Shown in pieces: positions 17,666-25,995 of a stretch of DNA of 64,000 nt (positions are counted from its first letter, which is position 1; each line of letters begins with the position of its first letter). The stretch is taken from NCBI RefSeq assembly GCF_025736935.1, contig NZ_CP107048.1, forward strand, positions 2,121,501-2,185,500, in the 5' to 3' direction. The position numbers were made by a program, and so were the translations under genes. Source of the stretch: Qipengyuania sp. SS22 (lineage in GTDB: Bacteria; Pseudomonadota; Alphaproteobacteria; Sphingomonadales; Sphingomonadaceae). Below the pieces are notes generated by a model. The model saw only the letters and a list, made by a program, of their open reading frames with translations. It searched no databases and was not told where the DNA came from.

Positions 17666-18088
17666 TCAGCCGCTGCGATGATAGGGGTGGCCCGCGATAA
17701 TCGTCGTCGCGCGATAAAGCTGCTCGGCGAGCATCGCGCGCGCCAGCAGGTGCGGCCAGGTTGCCGAGCCGAACGCCAGCAGCAGATCGGCGGCGGTGCG
17801 CTCTTCTTCCGCATGCCCATCCGCCGCGCCGAGCACGAAGCGGCATTCGCGCATGCCATCATCGCGCCAGCGGCCGAGGATCGCGGCGAGCTGTTCGGAG
17901 GACAGGTCCTTGCCGCGCTCGTCGAGCAACACGGTTTTGAGCGGCGTCAGCGGATCGGGAATGCGCCCGCCGGTCTCGGGCAGTTCGGTAAATTTGACCG
18001 GCCAGGTCAGCCGCTTCTCATACCGCGCGACAAGGTCCGCCTCGGGCGAACGGGCGATCTTTCCGCGGGCGATTATGTGGAGGAGCAT
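17666..18088 (-). CDS. rlmH: 23S rRNA pseudouridine-1915 N3-methyltransferase RlmH
   Basis: SPOUT-fold methyltransferase acting on helix 69 of 70S ribosomes; 140 residues. The SAM-binding knot is visible in FVLGAADGH and the C-terminal ATTIIAGHPYHRSG is the family signature tail. ETGGR and LLDERGKDLSSEQLA also match. It follows rsfS after a 205-base gap and precedes envC by 18 bases. Confidence 0.94.
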   Translation of the reverse strand: MLLHIIARGKIARSPEADLVARYEKRLTWPVKFTELPETGGRIPDPLTPLKTVLLDERGKDLSSEQLAAILGRWRDDGMRECRFVLGAADGHAEEERTAADLLLAFGSATWPHLLARAMLAEQLYRATTIIAGHPYHRSG

Positions 18089-18263
18089 GGCGTGTTGGTC
18101 TCAAATTCGTGCGGCGCAGTCTTCGGCCCAACCCGCGAGGCGGATGCTCTGGTCCTGCCTGCCATCAGTAGCGGTGTGAACTGCAAGTCCGGTCCGGAGC
18201 AGGCCCGGCTAGGGCGACCGCCCGCCCGCAGAGGCCCGCAACGCAGCGGAACAGCCCCGAGAA

Positions 18264-18285
18264 CGCTCGCGCGCAGGCGCGAGCG
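18264..18285. other. Perfect stem-loop between rsfS and rlmH
   Basis: CGCTCGCGC / GCGCGAGCG form a 9-bp perfect stem with loop GCAG just after the rsfS stop. No T-run follows on the minus strand, so it is not a clean intrinsic terminator. It may protect the rsfS mRNA end or attenuate read-through into rlmH. The remaining 175 bases of the gap hold no feature I recognise. Confidence 0.45.
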
Positions 18286-18293
18286 AAAGCCGG

Positions 18294-18713
18294 TTAAGCC
18301 GTGCCGGCGACCGGCGGGGCATCTCCAAACGCCCACATGCGCTCGAGATTGTAGAAACTGCGAACTTCGGGGCGGAACAGGTGGACGACGACGTCGCCCG
18401 CATCGAGCAGCACCCAATCGGCCGCGGGAAGCCCTTCGAGCTTCACCGGGCCAAAGCCGGCCTGCTTGACCTTCTCGGCCAGTTTCTGCGCCATTGCGGC
18501 GACCTGTCGGGTCGAGCGGCCCGAGGCGATCACCATGTGATCGGCGATCGAGCTCTTGCCCGCGAGATCGATGGTCACGACCTCTTGTGCCTGGTCGTCG
18601 TCAAGCTGCTGCAGCACCAGCTTGAGCAGTGGATCGGTGGTCGCGTCAGCCAAGTCGATGACCTGTGCCGATGCGGGTCCGGACGAAGCCGGATGGGTTT
18701 GCGCCTGAGTCAT
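18294..18713 (-). CDS. rsfS: Ribosome silencing factor RsfS
   Basis: Binds L14 and blocks subunit joining in starvation; 139 residues, Iojap/YbeB family. The core KSSIADHMVIASGRSTRQVAAMAQKLAEKVKQ and DWVLLDAGDVVVHLFRPEVRSFYNLERMW is unmistakable. The N-terminal 30 residues are a variable, low-complexity extension; MTQAQTH is chosen as start. It follows nadD by 57 bases, the common nadD-rsfS-rlmH order. Confidence 0.94.
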   Translation of the reverse strand: MTQAQTHPASSGPASAQVIDLADATTDPLLKLVLQQLDDDQAQEVVTIDLAGKSSIADHMVIASGRSTRQVAAMAQKLAEKVKQAGFGPVKLEGLPAADWVLLDAGDVVVHLFRPEVRSFYNLERMWAFGDAPPVAGTA

Positions 18714-18770
18714 AGGCGGATGCGATACTCCTGAATTGAAAGGCTTGGGCCATGGAAGGGACAACGCGCA

Positions 18771-19433
18771 TCATGGGGCGGTGGTTTCCTCCCCCGACGG
18801 TATCAAACGATGCGTCAACTGGTCCCTCGGAGGCGGTCCGGCAAAGCGTAAGGCCCAGTCGGGATCGCCGCGGCGGATCGCCGTGGCCGATCGTTCGTCG
18901 GGATCGAAACGCAATGTCACCAGTGCCGGTGCGCTCCATTCGCCCCTGTTCACAAAGCTGGACAATGGCACCGAAAAGCGCCGCAGCCAGGCCATCGCGG
19001 GGCTCGCGAAGGCAGCAGCATCATAGCCGGGCCGCGCGATGACTGCAATCGGCATCCTGCGCGCGATGTCGCGCCATGCCTTCCAGCGGTGGAATTGCGC
19101 CAGATTGTCCGCTCCCATCAGCCACACGAATTCATGTTTGGGATAACGCCGGGTGAGCGCGCCGAGCGTATCGACGGTGTACCGCGTGCCCAGCTCGCGT
19201 TCGACCGCGGTGACGCGGATCGGGGCCCGCCGCGCCTGGGCCATGGCCGAACGCACACGCGCGGCGAGCGGCGCCATGCCCGCCTGTGGCTTGAGCGGGT
19301 TCCCCGGCGAGACCAGCCACCAGACCTCGTCGAGCCCAAGCGCGCGGCGAACGAATAGCGAAATTCGCCGATGGCCGCCGTGCGCCGGGTTGAAGCTGCC
19401 GCCGAGCAGACCGATTCGCCGTTTGCCGCGCAT
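18771..19433 (-). CDS. nadD: Nicotinate-nucleotide adenylyltransferase
   Basis: Adenylates NaMN (nicotinate mononucleotide) in NAD synthesis; 220 residues. The nucleotidyltransferase motif GLLGGSFNPAHGGH lies at residues 8-21, RYTVDTLGAL and FVWLMGADNLAQFHRWKAW match the family, and SATAIR is in the place of the second ATP-binding motif. First recognised gene of the minus-strand cluster. The start overlaps by one base a 67-codon AT-rich ORF that I do not accept as a gene. Confidence 0.93.
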   Translation of the reverse strand: MRGKRRIGLLGGSFNPAHGGHRRISLFVRRALGLDEVWWLVSPGNPLKPQAGMAPLAARVRSAMAQARRAPIRVTAVERELGTRYTVDTLGALTRRYPKHEFVWLMGADNLAQFHRWKAWRDIARRMPIAVIARPGYDAAAFASPAMAWLRRFSVPLSSFVNRGEWSAPALVTLRFDPDERSATAIRRGDPDWALRFAGPPPRDQLTHRLIPSGEETTAP

Positions 19434-19688
19434 CAGATTCGGGCCTGAAGGAATTTGTCGTATTTATACAATGACTTGCCGTTGACTGCCGGCGGAAATT
19501 GTAAGCTATTGGTAAACCACACTTTAATTTCCGGCAGCCAGCCCGAGCAAAATTTTAGCGAGCGCTCAAACGACTCGTCCCACCGATGCTTCGACTCGTA
19601 GATTCTACGGGAACCGCGATTCGATTTCACAAGCAACCTTTGTTAGCTCTCTCAATGGGACATAAGAGACCATAAGGGACGGGTCGTT
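19434..19688. other. AT-rich divergent intergenic region nadD / M23 peptidase
   Basis: 255 bases of clearly lower GC than the neighbours, separating minus-strand nadD from the plus-strand peptidase gene. It contains a reasonable sigma70-like promoter for the peptidase (see separate entry). A 67-codon minus-strand ORF runs through most of it and ends in a TGATG overlap with nadD, but it has no recognisable domain. No RNA gene or repeat is evident. Confidence 0.5.
19482..19510 (+). promoter_or_regulatory. Candidate sigma70 promoter for M23 peptidase/bactofilin
   Basis: TTGACT, a 17-base spacer, and GCTATT lie about 180 bases upstream of the peptidase start, in the AT-rich divergent region. The -35 is a five-of-six match; the -10 is weaker. 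Confidence 0.4.
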
Positions 19689-20846
19689 TTGAGCAACAAC
19701 AATGCCAGGATTGGCTTGGGGGATCGCTTGCGCAGCTGGTTTCCCGATCGCGAATTTTTCATGCGGTCGGAAGGCCAGGTTCGCTTCATCACCATTTCAT
19801 CGAAGGTCCAGATGACCGCTGCAGCGGTTTCGCTGACGGCGCTGATCGTCTGGGCAGCATCGATGGCAGGCGCGGGATGGTCGCAATATCGCGCCACCGC
19901 CGACCGCCTGTCACTGCTCGACCGCGAGGCGAAGGTCGCCACCGCGACCGAACGGGTGAACGCCTATCGCAGTGATATCGATGCGGTCGCCACCGATCTG
20001 GCCAAGCGCCAGGAATTCATCGAGGATATGGTCGCTTCGCTGCCCGAAGACGTGAAGACCGCGGCCAGCACGAGCGATTCGGCCGGCGAGGCAACCGAAA
20101 CGATCAGCAAGGTCAGCGTGTCGATCCCCGAAGCCAGCGCGCTGGCGAAGATCGAAGCGCGCCAGCTGGTCTTCGTCGAAGGCCTGACCCGCTATGCCGA
20201 CGCGCGCGCCCAGCGTGCCACCGTCGCGCTCAAGACACTCGGCCTCGACCCCGCCAGCATGATGCGCAATGCCGATCGCAGCGCGATGGGTGGTCCGCTG
20301 GAAAATCTCGTCACCGATGCTGAAGGCGGGATCGATCCGCGCTTCGAACGGCTCGGCCTGTCGATTGCCCGCATGGCCGCGCTCGAGCGGGGTCTCGAAG
20401 GAGTCCCGCAAGTGGCGCCCGCACGCACCGACATGATTTCAAGCGGCTTCGGCTATCGCCGCGATCCCTTCACGCGGCGCGGCGCAATGCACAAAGGCCT
20501 CGATTTCCGGGGCGCCGTCGGCACGCCGATCCAGGCCGCGTCGGCTGGCCGGGTCAGCTTTGTCGGCTGGAGGGGCGGTTATGGCAAGACGGTCGAGATC
20601 TCGCATGGCAACGGGCTGATGACGCGCTATGCGCATATGTCGCGGTTTAACGCTAAGCCCGGCCAGCGCGTCGCGGCGGGCGAGACAATCGGGGCGATCG
20701 GCAATACGGGTCGGTCGACCGGCGCGCACCTCCATTTCGAAGTGCGGATCAACAATCGCGCGGTAAACCCGCGTACCTTCCTGGAGACCGCTCCCAATGT
20801 TCTCGAAGAAATCCGACGAGCTCCCCAGCTCGCCTCAGGCCAGTAA
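19689..20846 (+). CDS. M23 family peptidoglycan endopeptidase, bactofilin partner
   Basis: A 385-residue membrane-anchored LytM endopeptidase. After a cytoplasmic segment of about 40 residues there is one membrane helix (about 43-62), a helical periplasmic stalk (70-190), and a C-terminal M23 domain with intact zinc ligands (HKGLDFRG and GAHLHFEV). Layout and linkage resemble LmdC, the bactofilin-associated hydrolase described in Hyphomonas/Rhodomicrobium-type bacteria. The start is TTG preceded by AAGGGA. Its last 50 bases are also coding, in another frame, for the bactofilin N-terminus, so the pair is tightly coupled. Confidence 0.88.
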   Translation: MSNNNARIGLGDRLRSWFPDREFFMRSEGQVRFITISSKVQMTAAAVSLTALIVWAASMAGAGWSQYRATADRLSLLDREAKVATATERVNAYRSDIDAVATDLAKRQEFIEDMVASLPEDVKTAASTSDSAGEATETISKVSVSIPEASALAKIEARQLVFVEGLTRYADARAQRATVALKTLGLDPASMMRNADRSAMGGPLENLVTDAEGGIDPRFERLGLSIARMAALERGLEGVPQVAPARTDMISSGFGYRRDPFTRRGAMHKGLDFRGAVGTPIQAASAGRVSFVGWRGGYGKTVEISHGNGLMTRYAHMSRFNAKPGQRVAAGETIGAIGNTGRSTGAHLHFEVRINNRAVNPRTFLETAPNVLEEIRRAPQLASGQ

Positions 20847-21252
20847 TTCGGGACGCGAGCGTATGGCCAGCAAAAGCAATTCGACCTTTTCGGTCCTGGG
20901 ATCGGACCTCACGATCACCGGCGATATCGAGGCGTCGGCCGATCTTCACATCGATGGGTCGATCGAAGGCGACATCGCCTGTTCCTCGCTGGTGCAGGGC
21001 GAGGAAAGCCGCGTAAAAGGCGCAATCAAGGCCGAAACCGCGCGCTTAGCCGGGACGGTCGACGGATCGATTACCGCGCGCGAGCTGGTCATTCTCAAGA
21101 CTGCCCGAATTACCGGTGATGTCTTTTACGACGCGCTGACCATCGAACAGGGCGCGCAGGTCGAAGGGCGCTTCGCGCATCGCGACGCCAAGGCCAAGGC
21201 GCCCGGGCTGACGCAGTCGGCGACCAAGCCGGAGCTCGCCGTAGCCGGCTGA
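20797..21252 (+). CDS. bacA: Bactofilin cytoskeletal protein
   Basis: A 151-residue polymer-forming bactofilin: short disordered ends around a beta-helix core (about 32-130) with repeated turns such as ITGDIEASADLHIDGSIEGDI, VKGAIKA, GTVDGSI and ITGDVFYD. It would form membrane-bound filaments that localise the upstream peptidase. The start at 20797 gives MFSKKSDE, resembling the N-terminal membrane-targeting peptide reported for bactofilins, and overlaps the peptidase gene by 50 bases; an internal ATG at 20863 avoids the overlap but loses that peptide. I favour the long form. Confidence 0.88.
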   Translation: MFSKKSDELPSSPQASNSGRERMASKSNSTFSVLGSDLTITGDIEASADLHIDGSIEGDIACSSLVQGEESRVKGAIKAETARLAGTVDGSITARELVILKTARITGDVFYDALTIEQGAQVEGRFAHRDAKAKAPGLTQSATKPELAVAG

Positions 21253-21273
21253 GCCGAACCATTTCGGAGGGGA

Positions 21274-21308
21274 GGAGGGCCGCTTGCGCATGACGCGGGC
21301 GGCCTTCT
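21274..21308. terminator. Hairpin between bactofilin and fadD (convergent)
   Basis: AGGGCCGC and GCGGCCTT (one G-U pair) enclose a 15-base loop and are followed on the plus strand by CTCTTTG. It lies between two convergent genes and probably terminates the peptidase-bactofilin transcript. Confidence 0.6.
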
Positions 21309-21317
21309 CTTTGAGAC

Positions 21318-22991
21318 CTAGTCGAGCACTTCGGCGCGCAGCGCCTTGCGGTCGAGCTTGCCGATCATCGTCTTGGGCAAATCCTCGCGGATGATTACCG
21401 CATCGGCGCGCTCATGTTTGCCCACACGCGCGTTGAGCCATTGCTTGAGCTGTTCGCCGGTAGCAGCGTGATCGGCCTTGAGCGTAACATAGGCGACCGG
21501 CATTTCGCCGTGATAGGCATCTGGGCGGCCGATCACCAGCGCCTCCTTCACCGCCTCATGCTCGAGCAGGACGTCCTCGACCTGGCTCGGGAAAACCTTG
21601 AAGCCGCCGACCGCGATCATGTCCTTGATCCGGTCGACGATCTCGAGAAATCCATCGCAATCCACGGTCGCTACATCGCCCGTGCGCAGCCAGGTTTTGC
21701 CGAGATGTTCGACGAAAATGTCCTTGGACGCCTCGGGACGGTTCCAATAGCCCCGCATGATCTGCGGACCATGGAGCGCGAGTTCGCCCGGTTCGCCATC
21801 GGGCGCGATGACTGCCGGGTCTTCCTTGTCGAGCAGCAGCACTTCGGTCTGCATGATGACCTGGCCGATGGTGCCGGGCTTGCGCATCCCTTCATAGGGG
21901 TTGGCCGAGACCACACCCGCACTCTCGGTCAGGCCATAGCCTTCGACCAGCCGGACGCCGGTGTCCGCCTCGAATTGCTCGCGCAGCGGACCGGGCAGCG
22001 GCGCGCCGCCCGAAATGCACACCTTGAGCGTCGAGAAATCGGTCTTGGCGAGATCGGGATGGTCGAGCAACGCCTGGAACATCGTCGGCACGCCGGGAAA
22101 GCCGGTCGCGCCATAGCGCGCGATCGTCTGCAGCACCTGTCCTGCCTCGAACCGCGGGACCATGGCGATCGACGCGCCGGTCAGCACCGCGTGGTTGAGC
22201 AGCGCGGTATTGGCGAAGACATGGAAAAACGGCAGCGCGCCGAGGAAGACCTCGCCGGTCGGATTGCCGAAGGGGTTGAGCCCTGCGGTCTGCTGCGCAT
22301 TGATCGACAGATTCGCATGCGTAAGCATGGCGCCCTTGGGCGTGCCCGTCGTACCCCCGGTATATTGCAGCAGCGCAAGCCCCTGCGGGTCGATTTCGGG
22401 CAGGTCGCCTGCGTTCTGCGCGCCGCTTTCGAGGAAGGCGCGCCACGGCAGGATCGCTGCGCCATAAGATACCTTGGCGACCTTGCTGCGCGCGAGCACG
22501 CGCATCGCCAGCCCCTTGAGCGTCGGCAGCATCTGCGGAAGCGAACTTACGACCAGCGTTTCGAGCGCGGAGCCGTGCAACACCTTTTCCGCGGTGGCGT
22601 AAAGCTCGGGCACATCGACCGTGACCAGCAGCCGGGTCCCCGAATCGGCGACCTGCTGCTCGAGCTCCTCGACCGAATAGAGCGGCGAGAAATTGACCAC
22701 CACGGCCCCCGCCATCATCGCCCCGTAATAAGCGGCGACATAGCTCGGGACATTGGGCAGGAAGAGTCCGACCCGGTCGCCCTCGGCAATTCCCCGCGCC
22801 CGAAGGGCATGGGCAAAGGCCTGCGCATCGCTGAGCAGTTCGCGATAGGGATAGGTACGACCGAGGAAATGCAGCAGCGGCGCATCGGGCGAGGCCTTTG
22901 CCGTCCGCGCGAACATGGCGGGCAGCGCCAACGCTTCGAAAGGCGTATTCCACGGCACCGGGTGGTGGTTCGGCAGCTTGCTTACATCCAT
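21318..22991 (-). CDS. fadD: Long-chain fatty-acid-CoA ligase
   Basis: A 557-residue AMP-forming acyl-CoA synthetase (ANL superfamily) that activates fatty acids for beta-oxidation. The P-loop is LLQYTGGTTGTPKGAMLTH; the YGLTES motif (VEGYGLTESAGV), the WLRTGDVA hinge region and the C-terminal DLPKTMIGKLDRKALR with the catalytic Lys are all present. Chain-length preference is inferred from overall similarity to FadD only. Downstream of trcR on the same strand but separated by a strong terminator, so transcribed separately. Confidence 0.9.
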   Translation of the reverse strand: MDVSKLPNHHPVPWNTPFEALALPAMFARTAKASPDAPLLHFLGRTYPYRELLSDAQAFAHALRARGIAEGDRVGLFLPNVPSYVAAYYGAMMAGAVVVNFSPLYSVEELEQQVADSGTRLLVTVDVPELYATAEKVLHGSALETLVVSSLPQMLPTLKGLAMRVLARSKVAKVSYGAAILPWRAFLESGAQNAGDLPEIDPQGLALLQYTGGTTGTPKGAMLTHANLSINAQQTAGLNPFGNPTGEVFLGALPFFHVFANTALLNHAVLTGASIAMVPRFEAGQVLQTIARYGATGFPGVPTMFQALLDHPDLAKTDFSTLKVCISGGAPLPGPLREQFEADTGVRLVEGYGLTESAGVVSANPYEGMRKPGTIGQVIMQTEVLLLDKEDPAVIAPDGEPGELALHGPQIMRGYWNRPEASKDIFVEHLGKTWLRTGDVATVDCDGFLEIVDRIKDMIAVGGFKVFPSQVEDVLLEHEAVKEALVIGRPDAYHGEMPVAYVTLKADHAATGEQLKQWLNARVGKHERADAVIIREDLPKTMIGKLDRKALRAEVLD

Positions 22992-23026
22992 GTCAGTAGC
23001 ATGGCCCCTCTTGCTTCAAAGGCAAG

Positions 23027-23064
23027 CAAAAAGGCGGGAAAAGCCATAGCCTTCCCCGCCTTCC
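23027..23064 (-). terminator. Strong rho-independent terminator of trcR
   Basis: On the minus strand AAGGCGGGGAAGGC, loop, and GCTTTTCCCGCCTT are followed by TTTG; about 23 bases after the trcR stop. One of the clearest intrinsic terminators in the window. Confidence 0.8.
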
Positions 23065-23086
23065 GGAATTTTGTGCGCCGGCAGGA

Positions 23087-23812
23087 TCAGGCCTGGTCGG
23101 GTTCCGCAGTCTCGCCCGCATCTTCGGCAGCGCGCTTGGCTTCGAGCCAAGCGGCGGCTTCAGCTTCCTGCACGGCTTCTGCGGCAGCCTTTTCATTGGC
23201 CTGGCGCTCGGCACGCAGCTCCTCGATCAGCTTCTCGCGATCGCTGCCGCCGGTGGGTTCGACCGGTGCAGCTTCGTCTTCGATGCCGGCCTTCTTCGCT
23301 GCCTTGGCGACGACCGCGTCAAGTTCGCGCTGCGAACACAGGCCGAGCGTCACCGGATCCTTGGGCTGGATGTTCTGGATGTTCCAGTGGCTGCGTTCAC
23401 GGATGGCGGTGATCGTGTTGCGCGTAGTGCCGATCAGCTTGCCGATCTGCGCGTCCGAAATCTCCGGATGGTTGCGCAGGATCCAGGCGATGCCATCGGG
23501 CTTGTCCTGACGCTTCGAGACCGGCGTGTAGCGCGGACCCTTGGTGCGGCTGACCGCCACCGGCGCGCGCTGCATCTTGAGCCGGTACTCGCTGTCCGCC
23601 TGCCCTCTTTCGATCTCGTCCTGCGTCAACTCGCCCGAGTGGACGGGGTCGCGGCCGGTATATTTGCTGCCCGTGAGATCGTCCGCCATGGCCTGCACTT
23701 CGAGGATATGAAGGCCGCAAAACTCGGCAATCTGCTCGAACGACAGGCCGGTGTTATCGACCAGCCAGGTGGCGGTCGCATGCGGCATCAGCGGTTTGGG
23801 TTGGTCGGCCAT
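23087..23812 (-). CDS. trcR: TrcR-type cell-cycle transcriptional regulator (DUF1013)
   Basis: A 241-residue member of the alphaproteobacterial DUF1013 family; the Caulobacter homologue TrcR is described as a cell-cycle transcriptional regulator associated with CtrA control. Conserved parts are the N-terminal PLMPHATATWLVDNTGLSFEQIAEFCGLH, a helix-turn-helix region, and IAWILRNHPEISDAQIGKLIGTTRNTI. The C-terminal third is a Glu/Ala-rich helix (about 175-241), likely coiled coil, with lineage-specific sequence. The start at MADQPKP is chosen on similarity. It is monocistronic. Confidence 0.84.
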   Translation of the reverse strand: MADQPKPLMPHATATWLVDNTGLSFEQIAEFCGLHILEVQAMADDLTGSKYTGRDPVHSGELTQDEIERGQADSEYRLKMQRAPVAVSRTKGPRYTPVSKRQDKPDGIAWILRNHPEISDAQIGKLIGTTRNTITAIRERSHWNIQNIQPKDPVTLGLCSQRELDAVVAKAAKKAGIEDEAAPVEPTGGSDREKLIEELRAERQANEKAAAEAVQEAEAAAWLEAKRAAEDAGETAEPDQA

Positions 23813-23916
23813 TGAAATGCCTTTTCTCGTCTTACGAAAATAGAAGGCCGCCCCTCGCGGGACGGCCGTTATCCTGCCGATGTAGGCGAGAGCGCCGGAT
23901 TCGGCAAGCGAAAGCC

Positions 23917-24999
23917 TCAGGCGGCGGGAAGCTGCTCTGCCTCGAAAGCTGCAAGCCCGCTGAGGAACTGCCCCGTCGCGGCAGACCAACTGTAGCTTGC
24001 GCCATACCGGGCACAGGCCTCGCGGTCGCAGAACAACGCTGCGCCGATCGCGCGGGCGAGTTCATCACCCAATGCGCCGACCGCGCTGGTCACGATATCG
24101 CGCGGCCCGGCAACCGGATAGGCGGCGACCGGAGTCCCGCAGGCCAGCGCCTCGATCATGACCAGCCCGAAAGTGTCGGTCCTGCTGGGGAAGACGAAGA
24201 CATCCGCCCCGGCGTAGCACCCCGCCAGATCACGCCCCGAACGCCGCCCAAGGAAATGAACATCGGGATATTTCGCGCGCAGGGATGTCAGCGACGGTCC
24301 GTCGCCAACCACGACCTTGCTGCCGGGATAGTCGGCTTCGAGGAACGCCTCGACATTCTTCTCGATCGCGACCCGGCCGACATAGAGCTGGATCGGGCGC
24401 CGCAGATCGGCAAATTCGGCTGGCGGCGGTGCATCGGGCGTAAAGCAGGAGAGATCGACCCCGCGGCTCCAGCGGTGCAGCTGGGTCAGCCCATGCGCGC
24501 GCAACTCCTCACTAATGCTCTCGGTTGCCACCAGCACGCGTTTGGCGGGGCGGTGGAACCACTGGATATACCGCCAGAACCATGCGGCTGGCAGATGCGT
24601 GCGCTGCGCGAGATAGTCGGGAAACTGCGTGTGGTAGGCAGTGGTGAAACGGATATCGTGTTTTGCACAATAGCGCCGTGCCGTCATGCCGAGCGGCCCC
24701 TCGGTGGCGATATGGATCGCCTCGGGCGAAAAGGCGCGCAGCCGGTTCGCCACTGCGCCGGGAATGGCCAGCGCCAGCCGGATCTCGGGATAAGTCGGAC
24801 AGGGCACGCTGGCGAATTCGTCGGGCGAGACGACCAGCACATCGTGCCCATGTTCGCGCAAGTGATCGCAAGTAGTCGTGAGCGTACGGACGACACCATT
24901 CATCTGTGGCAGCCATGCGTCGGTAACGATCGCAATCCGGTGTGGGGCGATCGGCTCACCCTCGGATATCTGGGCCCGCACCCCGGACAGCGAACTCAC
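23917..24999 (-). CDS. Family 4-type glycosyltransferase (probable alpha-mannosyltransferase)
   Basis: A 360-residue GT-B glycosyltransferase. The acceptor domain begins HRIAIVTDAWLPQMNGVVRTL, the donor domain has YVGRVAIEKNVEAFL, VVGDGPSLTSLRAKYP, and the EX7E-like FPSRTDTFGLVMIEALACGTPVAAYP. This matches GDP-mannose-dependent mannosyltransferases of the GT1/GT4 set. Start is GTG, overlapping the stop of the LpxH-like gene as GTGA, so the two are coupled and likely act in the same lipid or envelope glycan pathway. Exact sugar and acceptor are not determinable from sequence. Confidence 0.83.
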   Translation of the reverse strand: MSSLSGVRAQISEGEPIAPHRIAIVTDAWLPQMNGVVRTLTTTCDHLREHGHDVLVVSPDEFASVPCPTYPEIRLALAIPGAVANRLRAFSPEAIHIATEGPLGMTARRYCAKHDIRFTTAYHTQFPDYLAQRTHLPAAWFWRYIQWFHRPAKRVLVATESISEELRAHGLTQLHRWSRGVDLSCFTPDAPPPAEFADLRRPIQLYVGRVAIEKNVEAFLEADYPGSKVVVGDGPSLTSLRAKYPDVHFLGRRSGRDLAGCYAGADVFVFPSRTDTFGLVMIEALACGTPVAAYPVAGPRDIVTSAVGALGDELARAIGAALFCDREACARYGASYSWSAATGQFLSGLAAFEAEQLPAA

Positions 25000-25892
25000 G
25001 CGGCCTCCGGTACCGATGGCGCGACTGCCGACTGCTCGGCTTCGCGCCGCGCGATCTCAGCGGGCCAGTGGAGGATTTCCATGGTCCCGTCGAAATGCTC
25101 AACCAGCGCGTTGCAGCCCTCGACCCAGTCGCCGTCGTTCCAGTATTCGACCTGCTTGCCATCATGGTCGAAGGTGCGGAATTCGGCAGTGTGGATGTGG
25201 CCGCAAACTACCCCGTCGACGCCGCGTTCGGCTGCGGCACGCGCGACGACTTCCTCGTACTTCGAAATGAATTCGACCGCGTTCTTGACCTTGTGCTTGG
25301 CAGCTTTCGAGATCGACCAATAGGGCATGCCCAGCCGCTTGCGCGCGCCGGCCACCCAATTGTTGAGCTTCATCATCACATGGTAGAGCGCGTCGCCAAC
25401 GAAGGCGAGCCAGCGGTGCGCGAGCATGATCGTGTCGAATTCGTCGCCATGCAGCACCATTAGTCGGCGCCCGTCGGCAGTGTCGTGGAACGCCGCACGC
25501 AGGATCTCGACCCCGCCCAGATTCATCCCGCTGAACGGGCGGACCATTTCATCGTGATTTCCGGGAATATAGACGATCCGCGTACCGCGTTTGGCGCGCT
25601 TGAGGATGCGCCAGACGATGTCATTGTGTTCGGGGGGCCAGTAGACCTTCTTCTTCAGCCGCCAGCCATCGATGATGTCGCCGACGAGATACATTGTCTC
25701 GCTATCGGTGTGGTCGAGGAAATCGATCAGCAATTCGTGATTACAGCCCCGGGTACCGAGATGGACATCGCTGATCCAGATCGTGCGAAACTCGCGCCGC
25801 TTGCCGGTCGTGCGTTCGGGCACGCTGGGTTTAATCGACGGAAAACTCGCCACCTTGTGGACGGCATCGAAGTGGTTGGGCAGATCATTCAT
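24996..25892 (-). CDS. LpxH-like metallophosphoesterase
   Basis: A 298-residue calcineurin-type phosphoesterase annotated in relatives as UDP-2,3-diacylglucosamine diphosphatase. The metal-site motifs occur in order: DVHLG, GDIIDGW, GNHDE, LHGDEFD and GHIHTAE. The insert with VYWPPEHNDIVWRILKRAKRG is typical of this lpxH-like group rather than of canonical LpxH. It is coupled (GTGA) to a mannosyltransferase gene, suggesting a role in glycolipid assembly. Because sphingomonads are known for glycosphingolipids in place of LPS, the assumed lipid A reaction is uncertain. Confidence 0.82.
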   Translation of the reverse strand: MNDLPNHFDAVHKVASFPSIKPSVPERTTGKRREFRTIWISDVHLGTRGCNHELLIDFLDHTDSETMYLVGDIIDGWRLKKKVYWPPEHNDIVWRILKRAKRGTRIVYIPGNHDEMVRPFSGMNLGGVEILRAAFHDTADGRRLMVLHGDEFDTIMLAHRWLAFVGDALYHVMMKLNNWVAGARKRLGMPYWSISKAAKHKVKNAVEFISKYEEVVARAAAERGVDGVVCGHIHTAEFRTFDHDGKQVEYWNDGDWVEGCNALVEHFDGTMEILHWPAEIARREAEQSAVAPSVPEAA

Positions 25893-25995
25893 GGGCCGGG
25901 CTCCCCTGATGAGTATCAGGGCCAGCCATGGCGGTGGATTGTTACGAGCGATTCACACTGCCGTTACGGATCGGCGACATTGCGACACTTCCGGT

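Noticed and set aside
18264..18285. Stem-loop after rsfS as an intrinsic terminator
   Set aside because: The stem is perfect but there is no T-run on the minus strand, so I list it only as a structure.
19433..19636. A 67-codon minus-strand ORF overlapping the nadD start by one base
   Set aside because: It has no recognisable domain and lies in an AT-rich intergenic region. The TGATG overlap is the only support, so I keep it out as a gene.
21414..23510. A 698-codon plus-strand open frame
   Set aside because: Antisense to fadD and trcR, both certain genes.
23812..25323. A 503-codon plus-strand open frame
   Set aside because: Antisense to the mannosyltransferase and LpxH-like genes.
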